Of a DNA stretch of 64,000 nucleotides, positions 1 to 11,283 are shown in pieces (position 1 is the first letter of the stretch; every line of letters begins with the position of its first letter). The stretch covers positions 9,491,001-9,555,000 of the forward strand of contig CM035236.1 of assembly GCA_020226215.1 (NCBI GenBank). The letters run 5' to 3'. Position numbers and translations under genes: made by a program. The notes beneath the pieces were generated by a model. The model had not been told where the DNA came from. It did not search any database and saw nothing but the letters and a program-made list of their open reading frames with translations. This stretch comes from Sindora glabra (lineage: Eukaryota; Streptophyta; Magnoliopsida; Fabales; Fabaceae).

Positions 1-965
1 AAAAAATACAAAATAAGTGGATAAATCAAATTTATTTAATAATGAAATTATCAAATAATAGCATGTTATTGTCTATTTTCTAGATAGTAACATGTTACTA
101 TTTCATTTCGAGCTTAATTAATAACTAAACTAACAAAAAAGAGGATGTTACTATTTTAGAACAAAATAGTAACACTAATAAAAAACCCAAATAAATGGAT
201 AATAGCATGTTACTCTTTGTTCTTTAGACAATAACATATTACTATTTCGTTTCAAAACAGTAACACCAACCAAAAACTCGAAATAAATGGATAAATCAAG
301 TTTAATTAACAACAAAATTGCTAAATAATAGCATATTACTGTTTATTCTCTAGATAGTAACATGTTACTATTTTATTCCAAGCCTAATTAACAACCAAAT
401 TACCAAAAAAGAGGATATTACTATTTTATTTTAAAATAGTAACACCAGGCAAAAACTTCAAATAAATGGATAAATTAAGTTTAATTAACAATAAAATTGT
501 CAAATAATAGCATATTATTATCTATTTTTTAGATAGTAATATGTTACTATTTAATTCCAAGCCTAATTAATAATCAAACTGACAAAGAAGATGATGTTAC
601 TGTTTTGTTTCCAAATAGTAACACTAACCATAAATCACAAATAAATAAATAAATAAAGTCTAATTAATAACTAAATTACTAAATAATAGCATGTTACTGT
701 TTGTTCTCTAGATAGTAATGTGTTATTATTTTATTTCAAAATAGTAACACCAAGCAAAAACTCCAAATAAATGGATAATAACATATTACTATTTATTTTC
801 TAGACAGTAATATGTTATTATTTCATTTCAAAATAGTAACAATAACAAAAAATCTTAAATAAATGGATAAATCAAGTCTAATTAATAACTAAATTACCAA
901 ATAATAATATGTTACTATTTGTTCTTTAGACAGTAATATGTTATTATTTCATTCCGAAAAGTAAT
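1..965. repeat. Tandem repeat array, long (~180 bp) and short (~92 bp) units
   Basis: Units begin at a recurring ATAAATGGATAA-like motif near 19, 197, 289, 468, ~650, 773 and 864, giving spacings of about 178, 92, 179, 181, 124, 91 and a partial last unit. Long units hold two rounds of a GTAACATGTTACTATTT-type core and short units hold one. An exact 18-bp palindrome (ATAGTAACATGTTACTAT) occurs at 84-101 and 354-371, with decayed copies in other units. The array meets the left window edge, so its full length is unknown. No coding content is seen. It could be a local minisatellite or the internal repeats of an unrecognised transposon. Confidence 0.8.
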
Positions 966-1254
966 ACCAAATTTTAATTTTATAAATTTTTAATCTTTTA
1001 TTTTTAATTTATATTAGATTTGTTTGATTGGGGCTGCACGATGATGGAATGCGATTCTTTTATTTTTGTTTCTGTGCTTTTGTTTTTCATGGAATGTGCT
1101 TCAAGTATACCATTTAAACTTATGGCCATTTTGGTAAATTGTGCTCGATGGGTGCACTTAAATGAGAAGAAGTCTACTTGGGGGTACCTTACTGTAACAA
1201 ATTGCTGCAACTAGTATTAGCCTGATTTTTTTCCTATTATGAATAAGTGCGCTT
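966..1254. other. Short spacer, no gene recognised
   Basis: AT-rich sequence between the tandem array and duplicated block A. Overlapping short reading frames exist on both strands at 1004-1214, but they share the same bases, resemble no family I know and have no associated promoter or motif. I see no supported feature. Confidence 0.5.
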
Positions 1255-2751
1255 GGTACCATTAAAAGAAAGAATAATAATGCTGTAGGTATAAAAATAA
1301 GATTAAAAAATAAGTTATGAATATAAATCAAGGATTATTAATTAAATATCAAATTATGAAATAAATTTGTAAAAGCTAATCAAATCGATGTGAAAATTTT
1401 TAAAAATTTAATTTTAATTTTCGCTCTTAGTACATGTAATTTTTTGTTTTTTAAGATTGAATGTTAATGGCCTGATCGAAAATAAAGGAAGAAGCAGACA
1501 AGGACCACAATCTAGAAACTGGTCATACCATACAAACATATTTAAATGCCAAAATGCCATTCCAAACACTATGAGTCAACATAATGTAACATAATATTTT
1601 AGAAAAGGGAAGCCATTCTCTAGCATCATTGGTATCCTAACACTGATATAGCTCAGTCAAATCTTAGTCTCATATAAACGGTTCCTTTGCTAATCACAAC
1701 ACCTTTTCCCTACCTGCACATGTATATAATCAACTCTAATACATATAACCCTAATAATATTATGCATATTAAAAATGAGATTTGAAATCAAATTTTAAAT
1801 AGAAATCAAGAACATTGAATATAGGATGATGGAATAAATTTGTAAAGATTAATTTAATCAATATAAAAGATTTAAAATTTAATTTAATTTTCTATTTTTA
1901 ATATTTTTATTGAAAAAATCTATCATAAAATCTATTATTACTATCAACTATAGTTAATTGATTGATTCATTCCAAGTTATTTTCCTAAATGTTAATATTG
2001 TATTTGGATTTGGAAATTGAAGTTGATAATTCAATTATCATGGAATTTAAGTTTTATAGGATAAAATTTTTTTATGGCAATAATTAGATAGAACTTATAA
2101 ATTATTTGAGTATTTTAAGTGAATAATTTAAACTATCAAATTTGTCATTTAAAATTCAATTAAAATACATGCCATTTCGTAAATTTTATATTTATTCTTA
2201 AAATACTATATTAACTATAATTCTCATTCATAAAACTAAACAAAATTATCCTTTTTTAATTGTAAAATTTTAAAATCCCTAATATTTTTTGAATGTTTTA
2301 TCCAAACATAACATAAATTTCATTAAGAGTAAAATCCTCTAGGGATCAAGATGAGACATTGTGTATGTTTTAAGCGCCAAAAGTTAATTTACTCTTATTC
2401 CTATATATACGTTATGAAAAATCCAATTTTGTTATATAAGGAACTAAGTAATTACATTTGTTTACCACTTCAGAAAAAAAATACATTTCCCTACCACCAA
2501 GTAAGATGAATTAGGAGGCCAAAATCACTTAAAATTTTCAAGGGACTATAAATGTATTCAAGACAAATTCCTAATATGTATTCTTTTAATTTTTATTTTT
2601 TTACAAAAGATTAATATAGATTTTATATTATTAAACAATCAATAAAGTTAGAGGAAGAAGGGCAAAGAATATCTATCATTTACATGAAAAATGTTCCATT
2701 TTGTTTTACATCATAGAAATCATAAAGTGAGATAATTACTTGATGTCCTAA

Positions 2752-3098
2752 TGTCACAAATTGATAGTTTTTTAACTGAAGCTATTTGATGCATGCAAAT
2801 ATACTAGCCTTTCTAATAAACTCTCATGGCATATTTGAAATGGACAATGGAACTTGGAAATTTGTAAGTTATAATTGAATGTTTCTAAAATATTTATGCA
2901 TGTTGAGTTACAAGATCGCTTTATACAAGGAGCCTTTGGGCACAATGAGCTAAAAAGGGCAAATTTGAATAGGAAGGGAGATACTCCTTTACTTAATGTA
3001 TGTCTCATTTTATAGTTTTGAGTGTGTAAAGGATGATTATATGCCAACACCCCTAAACCTTAAACTCAATGCCAAGCTACCTTACTAGGCCTTCCAAT
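2752..3098 (-). repeat. 3' LTR of non-autonomous element copy 1, outer part
   Basis: Matches the outer half of the LTR at 11284-12011, for example the ATGTTGAG(T/C)TACAAGAT block and the TTTTGAGTGTGTA block. It begins TGTCACA and is cut at 3098 by the chromovirus. The remainder of the LTR is 9355-9707. Confidence 0.8.
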
Positions 3099-3892
3099 TG
3101 TCACGGGCTGGCAACTTCACTTGCTAGACCGTGCGGCGCTTGCTATCAACAACCTGAAAGCAAGCCAGCTAAAGATTAGACCCACGACACCTAAGTGGGC
3201 TAACATACCGAGCGGCAACAAGATAAAGGGCACAACGGAAGATAAACAACTAAAGCAACCAAAACACGCATAAATAGGGGCAACGATGGCACAAAACATA
3301 GCACAAAGCATATTAAAGGCAACCACGAAGCACACAAGTGCAAAATATGCAAAGCGGGCAAATGCGGCCAAAATCGGCTAAAATTCGGGACATCGTAATT
3401 TAGAAGATGGGCTACTTCTTTCATTCATATAATCCTCCACACAATATTGGAAATGTGCAAGGGAGGTACAAGCTGCACATTCCATCCCCTAGACTAGTGC
3501 AAGGTTCCCACCATGGTCACCTTACACTCCCCCCTAAAGAGCATTATGAACAAAACCCAAAATTGCCTAAGATGACATACTTTTTTCGAGTTGTCATAAG
3601 GGCTTTTCGGCTAGCTCCGGGTGGCAAAATGCTACCAAAATACACCGATAGAAAGCTAAAAATGCAAGGATCATAGCCAAGTGCTTTCTTACTCGCACTG
3701 GATAAGTTACCTTGGTTAAAATTACATGTAAAATGCAAATACATAGAAAAATAGCAAAAATAGTACACAAGTCGGAATGACCCCAAATTTGGGCTACAAG
3801 GTCTCCATCATATGCTTGAATTATCTGCCAAGTTATAGCTTAAACGAAGCTTATTTGCTTGGTGAACTGGTGTACAAGGCCGACTTGTGACA
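3099..3892 (-). repeat. Chromovirus 3' LTR
   Basis: 794 bp, TGTCACGGG at the left end and TTGTGACA at the right end. It is the same length as the copy at 8557-9350. Small reading frames inside it (3117-3786) are also present in the other LTR and are incidental. Confidence 0.95.
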
Positions 3893-3905
3893 TTCTCCCC
3901 TACTC
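3893..3905 (-). promoter_or_regulatory. Polypurine tract of chromovirus
   Basis: Read on the minus strand this is a 13-base purine-dominated run (GAGTAGGGGAGAA) directly next to the 3' LTR, the expected plus-strand priming site. Confidence 0.8.
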
Positions 3906-3936
3906 AGTTGGTCGACGTCATCGGAGACTCTGCTAC

Positions 3937-4230
3937 TTAAAAGGCTTGAATCTGCTGCTTGAACTCTAAAAAATCTTCTTCCTTCTCCCAGCTGATCTCC
4001 TCATCTCCCAAACCCCTCCATCTCACTAAGAATTCCTTTTTGGGTCGCCTTCTTACGGTCACCACACGCTCGGCTAGAATTTCTTCCACACACTTCTGTC
4101 TTCTGCTAGTGGGGTTTACTTCCGGCCTGGTGGGTTGGTTACGAGCTGGATCGTCAGCATCTGGGTAATAAGGCTTTAAGTTGCTAACATGGATGACTGG
4201 GTGGATTTTCAGCCATTTTAGGTGGAGCAA
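3937..4230 (-). pseudogene. Chromovirus pol C-terminus with chromodomain
   Basis: This is the last part of the gag-pol polyprotein and lies one base out of frame with the preceding segment. The first residues carry the usual end of the integrase region (IHPVIHVSNLKPYYPD, about 9-24). A chromodomain follows at about 47-92, starting VEEILAERVV and containing LVRWRGLGDEEISWE with the conserved tryptophans at 71 and 81. Chromodomains of this type direct integration toward particular chromatin. The frame ends at 3937, 31 bases before the polypurine tract, so the C-terminus looks complete. The frameshift is near 4215-4230, where this frame and that of 4184-4543 encode overlapping versions of the same stretch. 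Confidence 0.93.
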
Positions 4231-4705
4231 TCTTGTAGGCTACCTTCCCAACTTTTGCTATGATCGGTACTGGGCCTTCATACTTGCGAAGCAACTGACT
4301 ATCTCTGGCCCTTACACTTTTTTGTTCAGGTAGCAGCTTGACAAGTACAAGATCTCCCACCTCAAATTCCAACTCTCGGTGCCCCTTGTCTGCCCACTTC
4401 TTCATTCTCTTAGAAGCTTTATCTAAGTAAGCACGAGCAATTTCGATGTTTAGTTTCCAATCCTTAGTGAAATGGTGTGCACTAGGATTCACCCCTTTGT
4501 ACACTCCAGACACCGTGTGGGGCAAGAGTGGCTGCTGACCCATAACAATCTTAAACAGACTTTTATTGGTCGCAGAACTCTTCTGAGCATTGAAGCAAAA
4601 CTGTGCAATGTCTAAAAGTTGTGGCCAATTCTTCTGATTAGCACTAGTAAAGTGCCTCAGATACTCCTCTAACAGGCCATTGAATCTCTCGGTCTGGCCA
4701 TCACT
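4184..4705 (-). pseudogene. Chromovirus integrase, C-terminal part
   Basis: This continues the integrase frame after the stop at 4706-4708. The region just after that stop encodes the end of the catalytic core, with SDGQTERFNG and a following LLEEYL that supplies the third catalytic acid. Later comes VGDLVLVKLLPEQ and a GPVPI motif, the GPY/F module found C-terminal in chromovirus integrases. The open part starting at 4543 is 119 codons. The frame runs out at 4184 in aberrant sequence because of a one-base shift near 4215-4230, after which the true frame continues in the neighbouring ORF with the chromodomain. Confidence 0.9.
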
Positions 4706-5260
4706 TTAAGGATGATAGCAAGACGAGAAATTAAGTTGTGACCCGAGAATGTTGAACAATTCTGACCAAAAGGTCCCGGTAAATCGGCTATCTCGGTCAC
4801 TTACTAAACTCTGGGGTACTCCCCAGTATTTCACCACGAATTTAAAGAACAAACGGGCCGTCTCTTTTGTCGAGCAATACTTTGGAGCCGGTATGAATGT
4901 TCCATACTTCGAAAAGCGATCTACTACCACTAGGATAGTGGATAGATCCCCTACTTTAGGAAGACTGGAGATGAAATCCAGCGACACACTCTCCCAAGGT
5001 CGGCTGGGTATTTGTAATGGCTCCAAAAGTCCCGCGGTTTTCTCTCTAACACCCTTGTCTTGCTGGCAGATGAGACAGGTTTTAGTATGATTGACCACAT
5101 CATCTCGCATTTGTGGCCAATAATAACCTTGCTTCAGCAAGGCATGAGTTCTTTGCCAACCCAGATGACCCGCCCACAAAGTATCATGGCACTCTTTTAG
5201 AAGTACCTTCCTCAGATCGCCAGCTTTGGGAACGAAGAGTCTTCTCCCTTTTGCCCACAA
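4706..5260 (-). pseudogene. Chromovirus integrase, zinc finger and catalytic core
   Basis: The H-H-C-C zinc-binding module is clear: H25, H32, C62 and C65 in this frame, with the typical GYYWPQM spacer. The catalytic core starts at SVSLDFISSLPK (D95) and has VSDRD (D155). The third catalytic acid lies beyond the stop codon at 4706-4708. That stop falls where related elements have a glutamine, which fits a single C-to-T change. It is in the same frame as RNase H upstream, separated by another stop at 5276-5278. The function would be insertion of the cDNA into the genome. Confidence 0.93.
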
Positions 5261-5275
5261 TAGATCATCTTTTAC

Positions 5276-5656
5276 CTAAAACTGACGAGTTTTGCCCTCT
5301 CTGGCAAGGTTCATAATTGTATGGGCCACCGAGTCCTTGGAAAGATTCTCTCGTATGAGTTCCCGTATGGTAGACGTAATCTGGCTTCTTGCTGTGCAAG
5401 CCATTAACATCATTGCTGCAAGTATAGCCTTTCGACTAAGGGCATCCGCCACTTGGTTGCTCCGTCCCGCCTTATGTTCAAATTCAAAATTGAACTCTGC
5501 CAGAAATTCTTGCCAACGGCCCTGCTTTGGGGTTAACTTTGGTTGGGTGAAAAAGTGGCTAACTGCCGAATTATCAGTCTTTATCACAAACTTTGACCCA
5601 AGTAAGTAATGCCTCCATACCCTTAAGCAGTGAATAACTGCTAGCATTTCCTTTTC
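5276..5656 (-). pseudogene. Chromovirus RNase H
   Basis: A 123-codon open stretch in the same frame as RT, between stops at 5657-5659 and 5276-5278. It shows LAVIHCLRVWRHYLLG, then KTDNSAV with the active-site aspartate (D25), and ends with the NQVADALSRK motif typical of Ty3/gypsy RNase H. The terminating stop sits where a tryptophan codon is usual, so a G-to-A change explains it. The product would degrade the RNA strand during reverse transcription. Confidence 0.92.
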
Positions 5657-6859
5657 CTATGCCGTATATCTCCGTTCAGTTTCTGATAGCTTATGGCTCT
5701 CGTAGGCAACAGGATGGCCCTCTTGGAGTAAAACTCCGCCTAATGCGAAGTCCGAGGCATCTGTCTGAACCTCGAAGGGCTTTGCTATATCTGGTAAGGC
5801 GAGCACAGGATCCCCAGTCATAGTCTGTTTTAAATCTTCAAATGCAGCTTGGCAATTTTCATCCCATCTCCAAGCGACATTCTTCTTGAGAAGGTCCGTT
5901 AAAGGTGCCATCCGTTTTGAGTACCCCGCTACAAATCGACGGTAGTAGTTAGCGAGTCCCAAAAAGGATCTCAGTTCAGTCACCTTTGTGGGGGCTTCCC
6001 ACTCTTGGATAGCTCTGACCTTCTCCAAGTCCATTCGAATCCTTCCGCATTCGATGACGTGCCCAAGAAACTTTATACGTTCCTGAGCAAAGGAGCATTT
6101 TTCTTTCTTCACATACAATTGGTGTTGTCTCAGTCTCTCAAACACCAATCGCAAGTGTTTAATGTGTTCTTCTAGTGTGGGATTATATACAACAATGTCA
6201 TCCAGATAGACCACCACGAACTTGTCAAGAAAGTCATGGAACACCTGGTTCATGAGAGTGCAGAATGTAGCTGGGGCATTGGTTAACCCAAAAGGCATCA
6301 CTAGGAACTCAAAAGCCCCATAACGCGTAACACAAGTTGTCTTCGCTACATCCGCCTCTGCTACTCTCACTTGGTAGTAACCCGATCTAAGGTCCAACTT
6401 AGTAAAGTATCTAGCACCGCTCAACTGATCAAAAAGGTCTTGAACCAAAGGGATCGGGTACTTATTCCGCACGGTGACTTTGTTTAAGGCCCGATAGTCC
6501 ACACACAATCGAAGGCTCCCATCTTGTTTTTTTTGAAATAACATCGGTGCTCTAAACGGTGCTTTTGAGGGTTGGATGAAACCTGCATCCAATAATTCTT
6601 TCAATTGCTTCCGCAATTCAGCCAGTTCCGGATGGGCCATTCTATACGGGCTTTTAGCCGGGGGTTTCGCACCAGGTAGCAACTCGATTTGGTGGTCAAC
6701 TTCCCGTTGAGGAGGGAGGCGTGGGGGCAACACATCGGGCATAACATCTTTATATGCTTCTAACATGCACTGAATTCCATCGGGTGTTGCTCCTCCCTTC
6801 CCATCCCCCACAATTGTGGCAACAAATGAGGGCTCTCTTCGTTTTAGGCCCTTCTTGAA
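5657..6859 (-). pseudogene. Chromovirus reverse transcriptase
   Basis: The frame is shared with gag-protease and is entered after the stop at 6860-6862. The first triplet called as a start (6809-6811) is GTG, so it is not a real initiation site. The RT fingers and palm are intact: RLCVDYRALN, FTKLDLRSGYYQVRV with the first catalytic aspartate (about 140), VMPFGLTNAPATF, and the VVYLDDIVVY box with the DD pair at 204-205. The connection and start of RNase H follow (FLGLANYYRRF, then PFEVQTDASDFALGGVL). It stops at 5657-5659 at the SETERRYTA position, where glutamine is usual. Confidence 0.95.
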
Positions 6860-8479
6860 TTACATAGCCGATAAGAGTTTTATCTCTTCCGGTTGCTTTG
6901 TTTCGACTGGTACCACACATGGATTATCCCCCATGAACAAAAGGCAGCCTGCTACAGGAACCGGCGTGACCTGGTGGCCTAAGAGGAACTCCATCCCCAA
7001 TACTACATCAAAATCATCCATTTTAGCGACCACAAAATCTGTTTTTCCTTGCCACGAGCCAAGCTTTACAGTTGCTTGTCTCGCCACTCCCATAGTGGTC
7101 GAGGCCTTAGAATTAACAGCTTTCATGCGGCCTGAGTCCTTCTCTAACTTCAGACCGAGCTTTTTGGCTTCCGTTTCTGAGATGAAGTTGTGAGTGGCAC
7201 CAGTATCGACCATCACACTAGAGGTAGCCTTTCCTGCTATTTGCCCCTTTACGTACATGAGGCCATGGTTTGGGCTACTTTTCCCTTTTCCGACTTGTTT
7301 CTTTAAGGCACCAAGGATCCGCAATGCACCCATTCTTGGAGCTACATCCTCTTCACTTTCGCAATCATCCTTTTCTTCGTCTTGGGCTTTAGAGGAGACT
7401 TGCATAGCGTTGAGGCTAGCTTTTTGTGGGCAATCAGCCATTTTGTGCGGACCTTTACATAGAAAACAAGCCAAAGGTCTTTTCCCACCCGTGTTGGTAA
7501 TATTCTGGGATGAAGCCGAGTTCGTGCTATGAGGACTTCTCTTGTTGTCTCCTCCCCCACTTTTGCTCTTGCTATTCTTGTTAGACTGTCCTCCGCTTCC
7601 TGTAGAAGAAGGCCCACTATTTGTTTGGGACTTCTTGTTAAGGTTTTCAGCGTGGTAGTCAGTTAAGCACTCGGCGGCAGCCATTGCAGTTAGCAAGTCC
7701 TGAACCCGCTGTCTCTGGAGCTCAGTTCTAGCCCAAGGCTTGAGGCCTTCAAGAAAGAAGAACATTTTATCCTTCTCGGACATATCCCGGATATCCAACA
7801 TTAAAGTAGAAAATCTTTTTACATATTCTCGAATGGCTCCGGTTTGTTTTAGGTCCCGAAGTTGACGCTGAGCCATATACTCAACATTTTCCGGGAAGAA
7901 TTGGGACTTCAACTCTCTTTTCAGATCTTCCCAGGTATTGATGATGCATCTTCCCGCTAAAAGATCCTCATATTTGATTCGCCACCAAAGTTTTGCATCA
8001 TCCGTTAAGTACATGGTCGCGGTCGTAACTTTGGCCTCTTCCGAATCCGGCCTTACGGCTCGAAAATATTGTTCCATATCAAAGAGAAAGTTTTCTAACT
8101 CTTTGGCATCTCGTGCACCCGCGAAACAACGAGGTTCGGGCACCCTCATACGCCCATATTCTGGTGCTCCATGGTTAGGGCCCTGGTTACCCAACGCTCT
8201 TGTGAGAACTTTAAGCTGGGCCTTCACATCAGCTAGTTCAGCTCTCAATTCTCTAACCGAGTCACCCAAGTTACCTTCTGCGGCGGCACTTGGAGTTTCT
8301 TGATCAATGCCCAAATAGGATTCAACGGCCGCAACTCGAATGGCCACACCTTCCCATTCTCTAGCCCGTTCAATGAGCTCAGGAATGTCGTGACCTTGCA
8401 TCTCTTCAACAGCTTTGTACAATTCTTCCATCTGCCCCATTCGATTTTCGAGTTCATTAATGCGCACCGTGTTCGACAT
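6860..8479 (-). pseudogene. Chromovirus gag and protease
   Basis: A 539-residue open frame starting 64 bases inside the primer site. The N-terminal part (about 10-95) is helical and charged. The retrotransposon gag domain lies around 120-270 (WWRIKYED, FFPENVEYMAQRQL, FFLEGLKPWARTEL). A low-complexity S/N/K linker follows, then a CCHC zinc knuckle (C338, C341, H345, C350). The aspartic protease site DTGATHNFI is at 425-433. The frame ends at a TAA that is in phase with RT downstream. In chromoviruses gag and pol are often one frame, so this is probably a nonsense mutation, although readthrough cannot be excluded from sequence. Confidence 0.94.
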
Positions 8480-8542
8480 GGTTGCTGTGGCTCTTTAAAC
8501 TTTTCAACAATTTCGAGCGATCTCCAAAGCGGGTCGAACCCC

Positions 8543-8554
8543 GCTCTGATACCA
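8543..8554 (-). promoter_or_regulatory. Primer binding site, tRNA-iMet type
   Basis: On the minus strand it reads TGGTATCAGAGC, two bases from the 5' LTR. This is the usual plant LTR element primer site complementary to initiator tRNA-Met. Confidence 0.92.
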
Positions 8555-8556
8555 AA

Positions 8557-9350
8557 TGTCACGGGCTGACAACTTCACTTGCTAGACTGTGCGGCGCTTG
8601 CTATCAATAACCTGAAAGCAAGCCAGCCAAAGATTAGACCCACGACACCCAAGTGGGCTAACATACCGAGCGGTAACAAGATAAAGGGCACAGCGGAAGA
8701 TAAATAACTAAAGCAACCAAAACACGCATAAATAGGGGCAACGATGGCACAAAACATAGCACAAAGCATATTAAAGGCAACCAAGAAGCACACAAGTGCA
8801 AAATATGCAAAGCGGGCAAATGCGGCCAAAATCGGCTAAAATTCGGGACATCGTAATTTAGAAGAGGGGCTACTTCTTTCATTCATATAATCCTCCATAC
8901 AGTATTGGAAATGTGCAAGGGAGGTACAAGCCGCACATTCCATCCCCTAGACTAGTGCAAGGTTCCCACCATGGTCACCTTACACTCCCCCCTAAAGAGC
9001 ATTATGAACAAAACCTAAAATTGCCTAAGATGACATACTTTTTCCTAGTTGTCATAAGGGCTTTTCGGCTAGCTCTGGGTGGCAAAATGCTACCAAAATA
9101 CACCGATAGAAAGCTAAAAATGCAAGGATCACAGCTAAGTGCTTTCCTACTCGCACTGGATAAGTTACCTTGGTCAAAATTACATGTAAAATGCAAATAC
9201 ATAGAAAAATAGCAAAAATAGTACACAAGTCGGAATGACCCCAAATTTGGGCTACAAGGTCTCCATCATATGCTTGAATTATCTGCCAAGTTATAGCTTA
9301 AACGAAGCTTATTTGCTTGGTGAACTGGTGTGCAAGGCCAACTTGTGACA
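8557..9350 (-). repeat. Chromovirus 5' LTR
   Basis: 794 bp, paired with 3099-3892 at about 97% identity by eye. It would carry the element promoter on the minus strand. Confidence 0.95.
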
Positions 9351-9354
9351 CAAT

Positions 9355-9707
9355 ACACTAACCCCTAAAGAGTGTTTTGAATAAAAGCTCATTTGATAGA
9401 AGTAAATATATTTTTGAGTCATTATAATCCCTTTTTACCATGATCTAGGTATCTAATCAACATCATAATATACTAAAATGAAGATAAAAATATAAGGATT
9501 ATAAATATAGGCTTTTTAAACCCTCTAGATTCTCAAATTAAACCAAAATTATCAAAATACCCTAAAGTTGGAAAAGTAAAGAAAAATTATATATAAGTCA
9601 AATTGATCCCAAATTTTAACCATTGGATCTTTATAACATGTTTAATTTTTCCACCAAATTGAGCATGTTTTCCTATTGAACTTGATCACAATTGCTAATT
9701 TAGGACA
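9355..9707 (-). repeat. 3' LTR of non-autonomous element copy 1, inner part
   Basis: Continues the LTR that was cut at 3098. It matches 11640-12011 in order, including the CAAAATTATCAAAATACC block, and ends in AGGACA next to a purine tract (9708-9721 on the minus strand, GAAGTGGGAAAGAA). Confidence 0.8.
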
Positions 9708-11283
9708 TTCTTTCCCACTTCATAAAGGATCTACATACTCTTTTGAAACTTTATGTTAATTTTCAACCTACTCCTCTGAGTTACTATCTTGACCACTCAT
9801 ATCTTTCTCTTTGAGCATTATGATTGTTTCCCTATCTTAAATTAGGTTGTTCTTTCTATAACTTTGGTATCCTTTTAGCCAAATGCATACTTCATAAATT
9901 TCTTAAAGGGCTACCTTTGTGGACTGCTTTTAAAGTGTCATAACACTAATTAGTGTTACTTTCCTACTAGTTCTCCTGAACTTGTTAACTTTTTAACTTT
10001 TTTAATGGGTCGTTGCCTTTATAACTACATGCTCACTACCTTTGTAACTTGCATGGATGCCATTTTCATAACAAAAATGTGTGCTAACATTGTAGCTTTC
10101 AAGCAGTGCTGAACATTCTGAATTGCTTATTAATAGGGTATCTTATTCTAATGCCTCATAACATCGACATGAGAGATAAGACTTATGCCTTGATCTATGC
10201 ATTAGGTCCCATAACTTTACTTTTAAGACTATTTGTGTTACTTTCAGCCAATTCATAGCACTTCGTAATGCCATTTTTTCACTTGATTTGGTTCTCTGAT
10301 CCTTTTTAAATTGATACATTCTAGCATCTCATTGACTACCATAGCTAGCTTGGAATTGATGCTCTCTAGTATCATGATCCTCACACCCTTCCTATGTAGA
10401 TCCTTTAACAACTTCTTCAATTGCATCCTTTTGATGGCTCCCCTACTTCATCTTGAAGAGGGGTTAAGCATAAAGCATCATCCACTTTACTTTAAGCTTT
10501 ATTTTGCCTGTACATGAGTAAATGTGAATCTCTTAGTCATTACCACAAAGTCTTTTAACAATGCAACTATGTAGTGCTATTATGTTACCCCCTAACTTAT
10601 TATTGCCATTCCATAAACCAACTATGTAACTTAGTCCATTACATCAAAAAATCTTATGGAAGAGTGTTGTAGCCTTCTCATTGCCCTTTGTGCACATATC
10701 ATTAATTCCTTTGAATCTCTACTTTACCCACTAGCTATGATTCTCAAAGCCTAGCCTTTAACACGATTTTGGATTCCTTTCTCTATAATAATTTGCTCAT
10801 GCCCTTCAATTGTGGCCATATATTACTACATGACCAAGGTTTCATTCTTTAACTCCACTAATTCTTCTAGAAATAGTTAAACCCTCTAGCAAAACCAAAG
10901 CTTCTCCCTTTAGATAGGTCATCAATTCACTCATCCTTCTAGATAATGGTTTTGCATCCCTCCATTCTATTACTATGAATAAGCATAGGATATTACTATG
11001 AATAAGCACATGATCACTATCCTGTGCACACAAGTAAGCTAGTCCTTTGACACAATGCTTGCACTTGATGTACCAATCCATGCTTTCTTAGATGCATCAT
11101 CTTCAAGCATACTAGCTTTTTGAACTGATCCAACCTTTTGCACCCTTTGGTTAGCAATGACTTCTTTGAATTTGAGAATGATTGCTTTTCATATCCTTAT
11201 ATAGTATTGGATAAGCCACATCCAAACTAATTATAGCTTACATGATCTTGGCCTTTTGGCACAAGCCGAACTTTGATACCATC
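9708..11283 (-). other. Internal region of non-autonomous LTR element, no coding capacity
   Basis: About 1.6 kb. The 3' side on the minus strand opens with a polypurine tract (9708-9721) and the 5' side with a primer site (11271-11281, TGGTATCAAAG). Short frames such as 10311-10517 and 10842-11081 have no recognisable domain and are not conserved as frames in the sister copies at 39215-40807 and 46656-48037, so I do not call genes. Confidence 0.7.

Larger units (their letters stand above)
3099..9350 (-). mobile_element. Ty3/gypsy chromovirus, nearly complete
   Basis: A complete element on the minus strand. It has LTRs of 794 bp each (3099-3892 and 8557-9350), 4-bp direct repeats CAAT at 3095-3098 and 9351-9354, a primer site at 8543-8554 and a polypurine tract at 3893-3905. 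The internal order is gag, protease, RT, RNase H, integrase, chromodomain, which fixes it as a chromovirus. The LTRs differ at roughly two dozen sites by eye (about 97% identical), so it is young compared with its host element. The coding frame is broken by four in-frame stops and one frameshift, so it is not autonomous as read here. Confidence 0.96.

Noticed and set aside
1..965. CRISPR array
   Set aside because: The repeats are adjacent and long without unique spacers, and the sequence is plant nuclear DNA.
1004..1214. Overlapping 60-70 codon frames on both strands
   Set aside because: Both strands are open over the same bases with no family match, which is chance or low-complexity.
3117..3786. 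Short frames inside the chromovirus 3' LTR (also at 8575-9244 and 41991-42727)
   Set aside because: They recur in every LTR copy, overlap each other on both strands and have no domain. They are incidental to the LTR.
6816..8569. Plus-strand frames over the gag region
   Set aside because: Antisense shadows of the gag-protease frame, which is supported by a zinc knuckle and protease motif.
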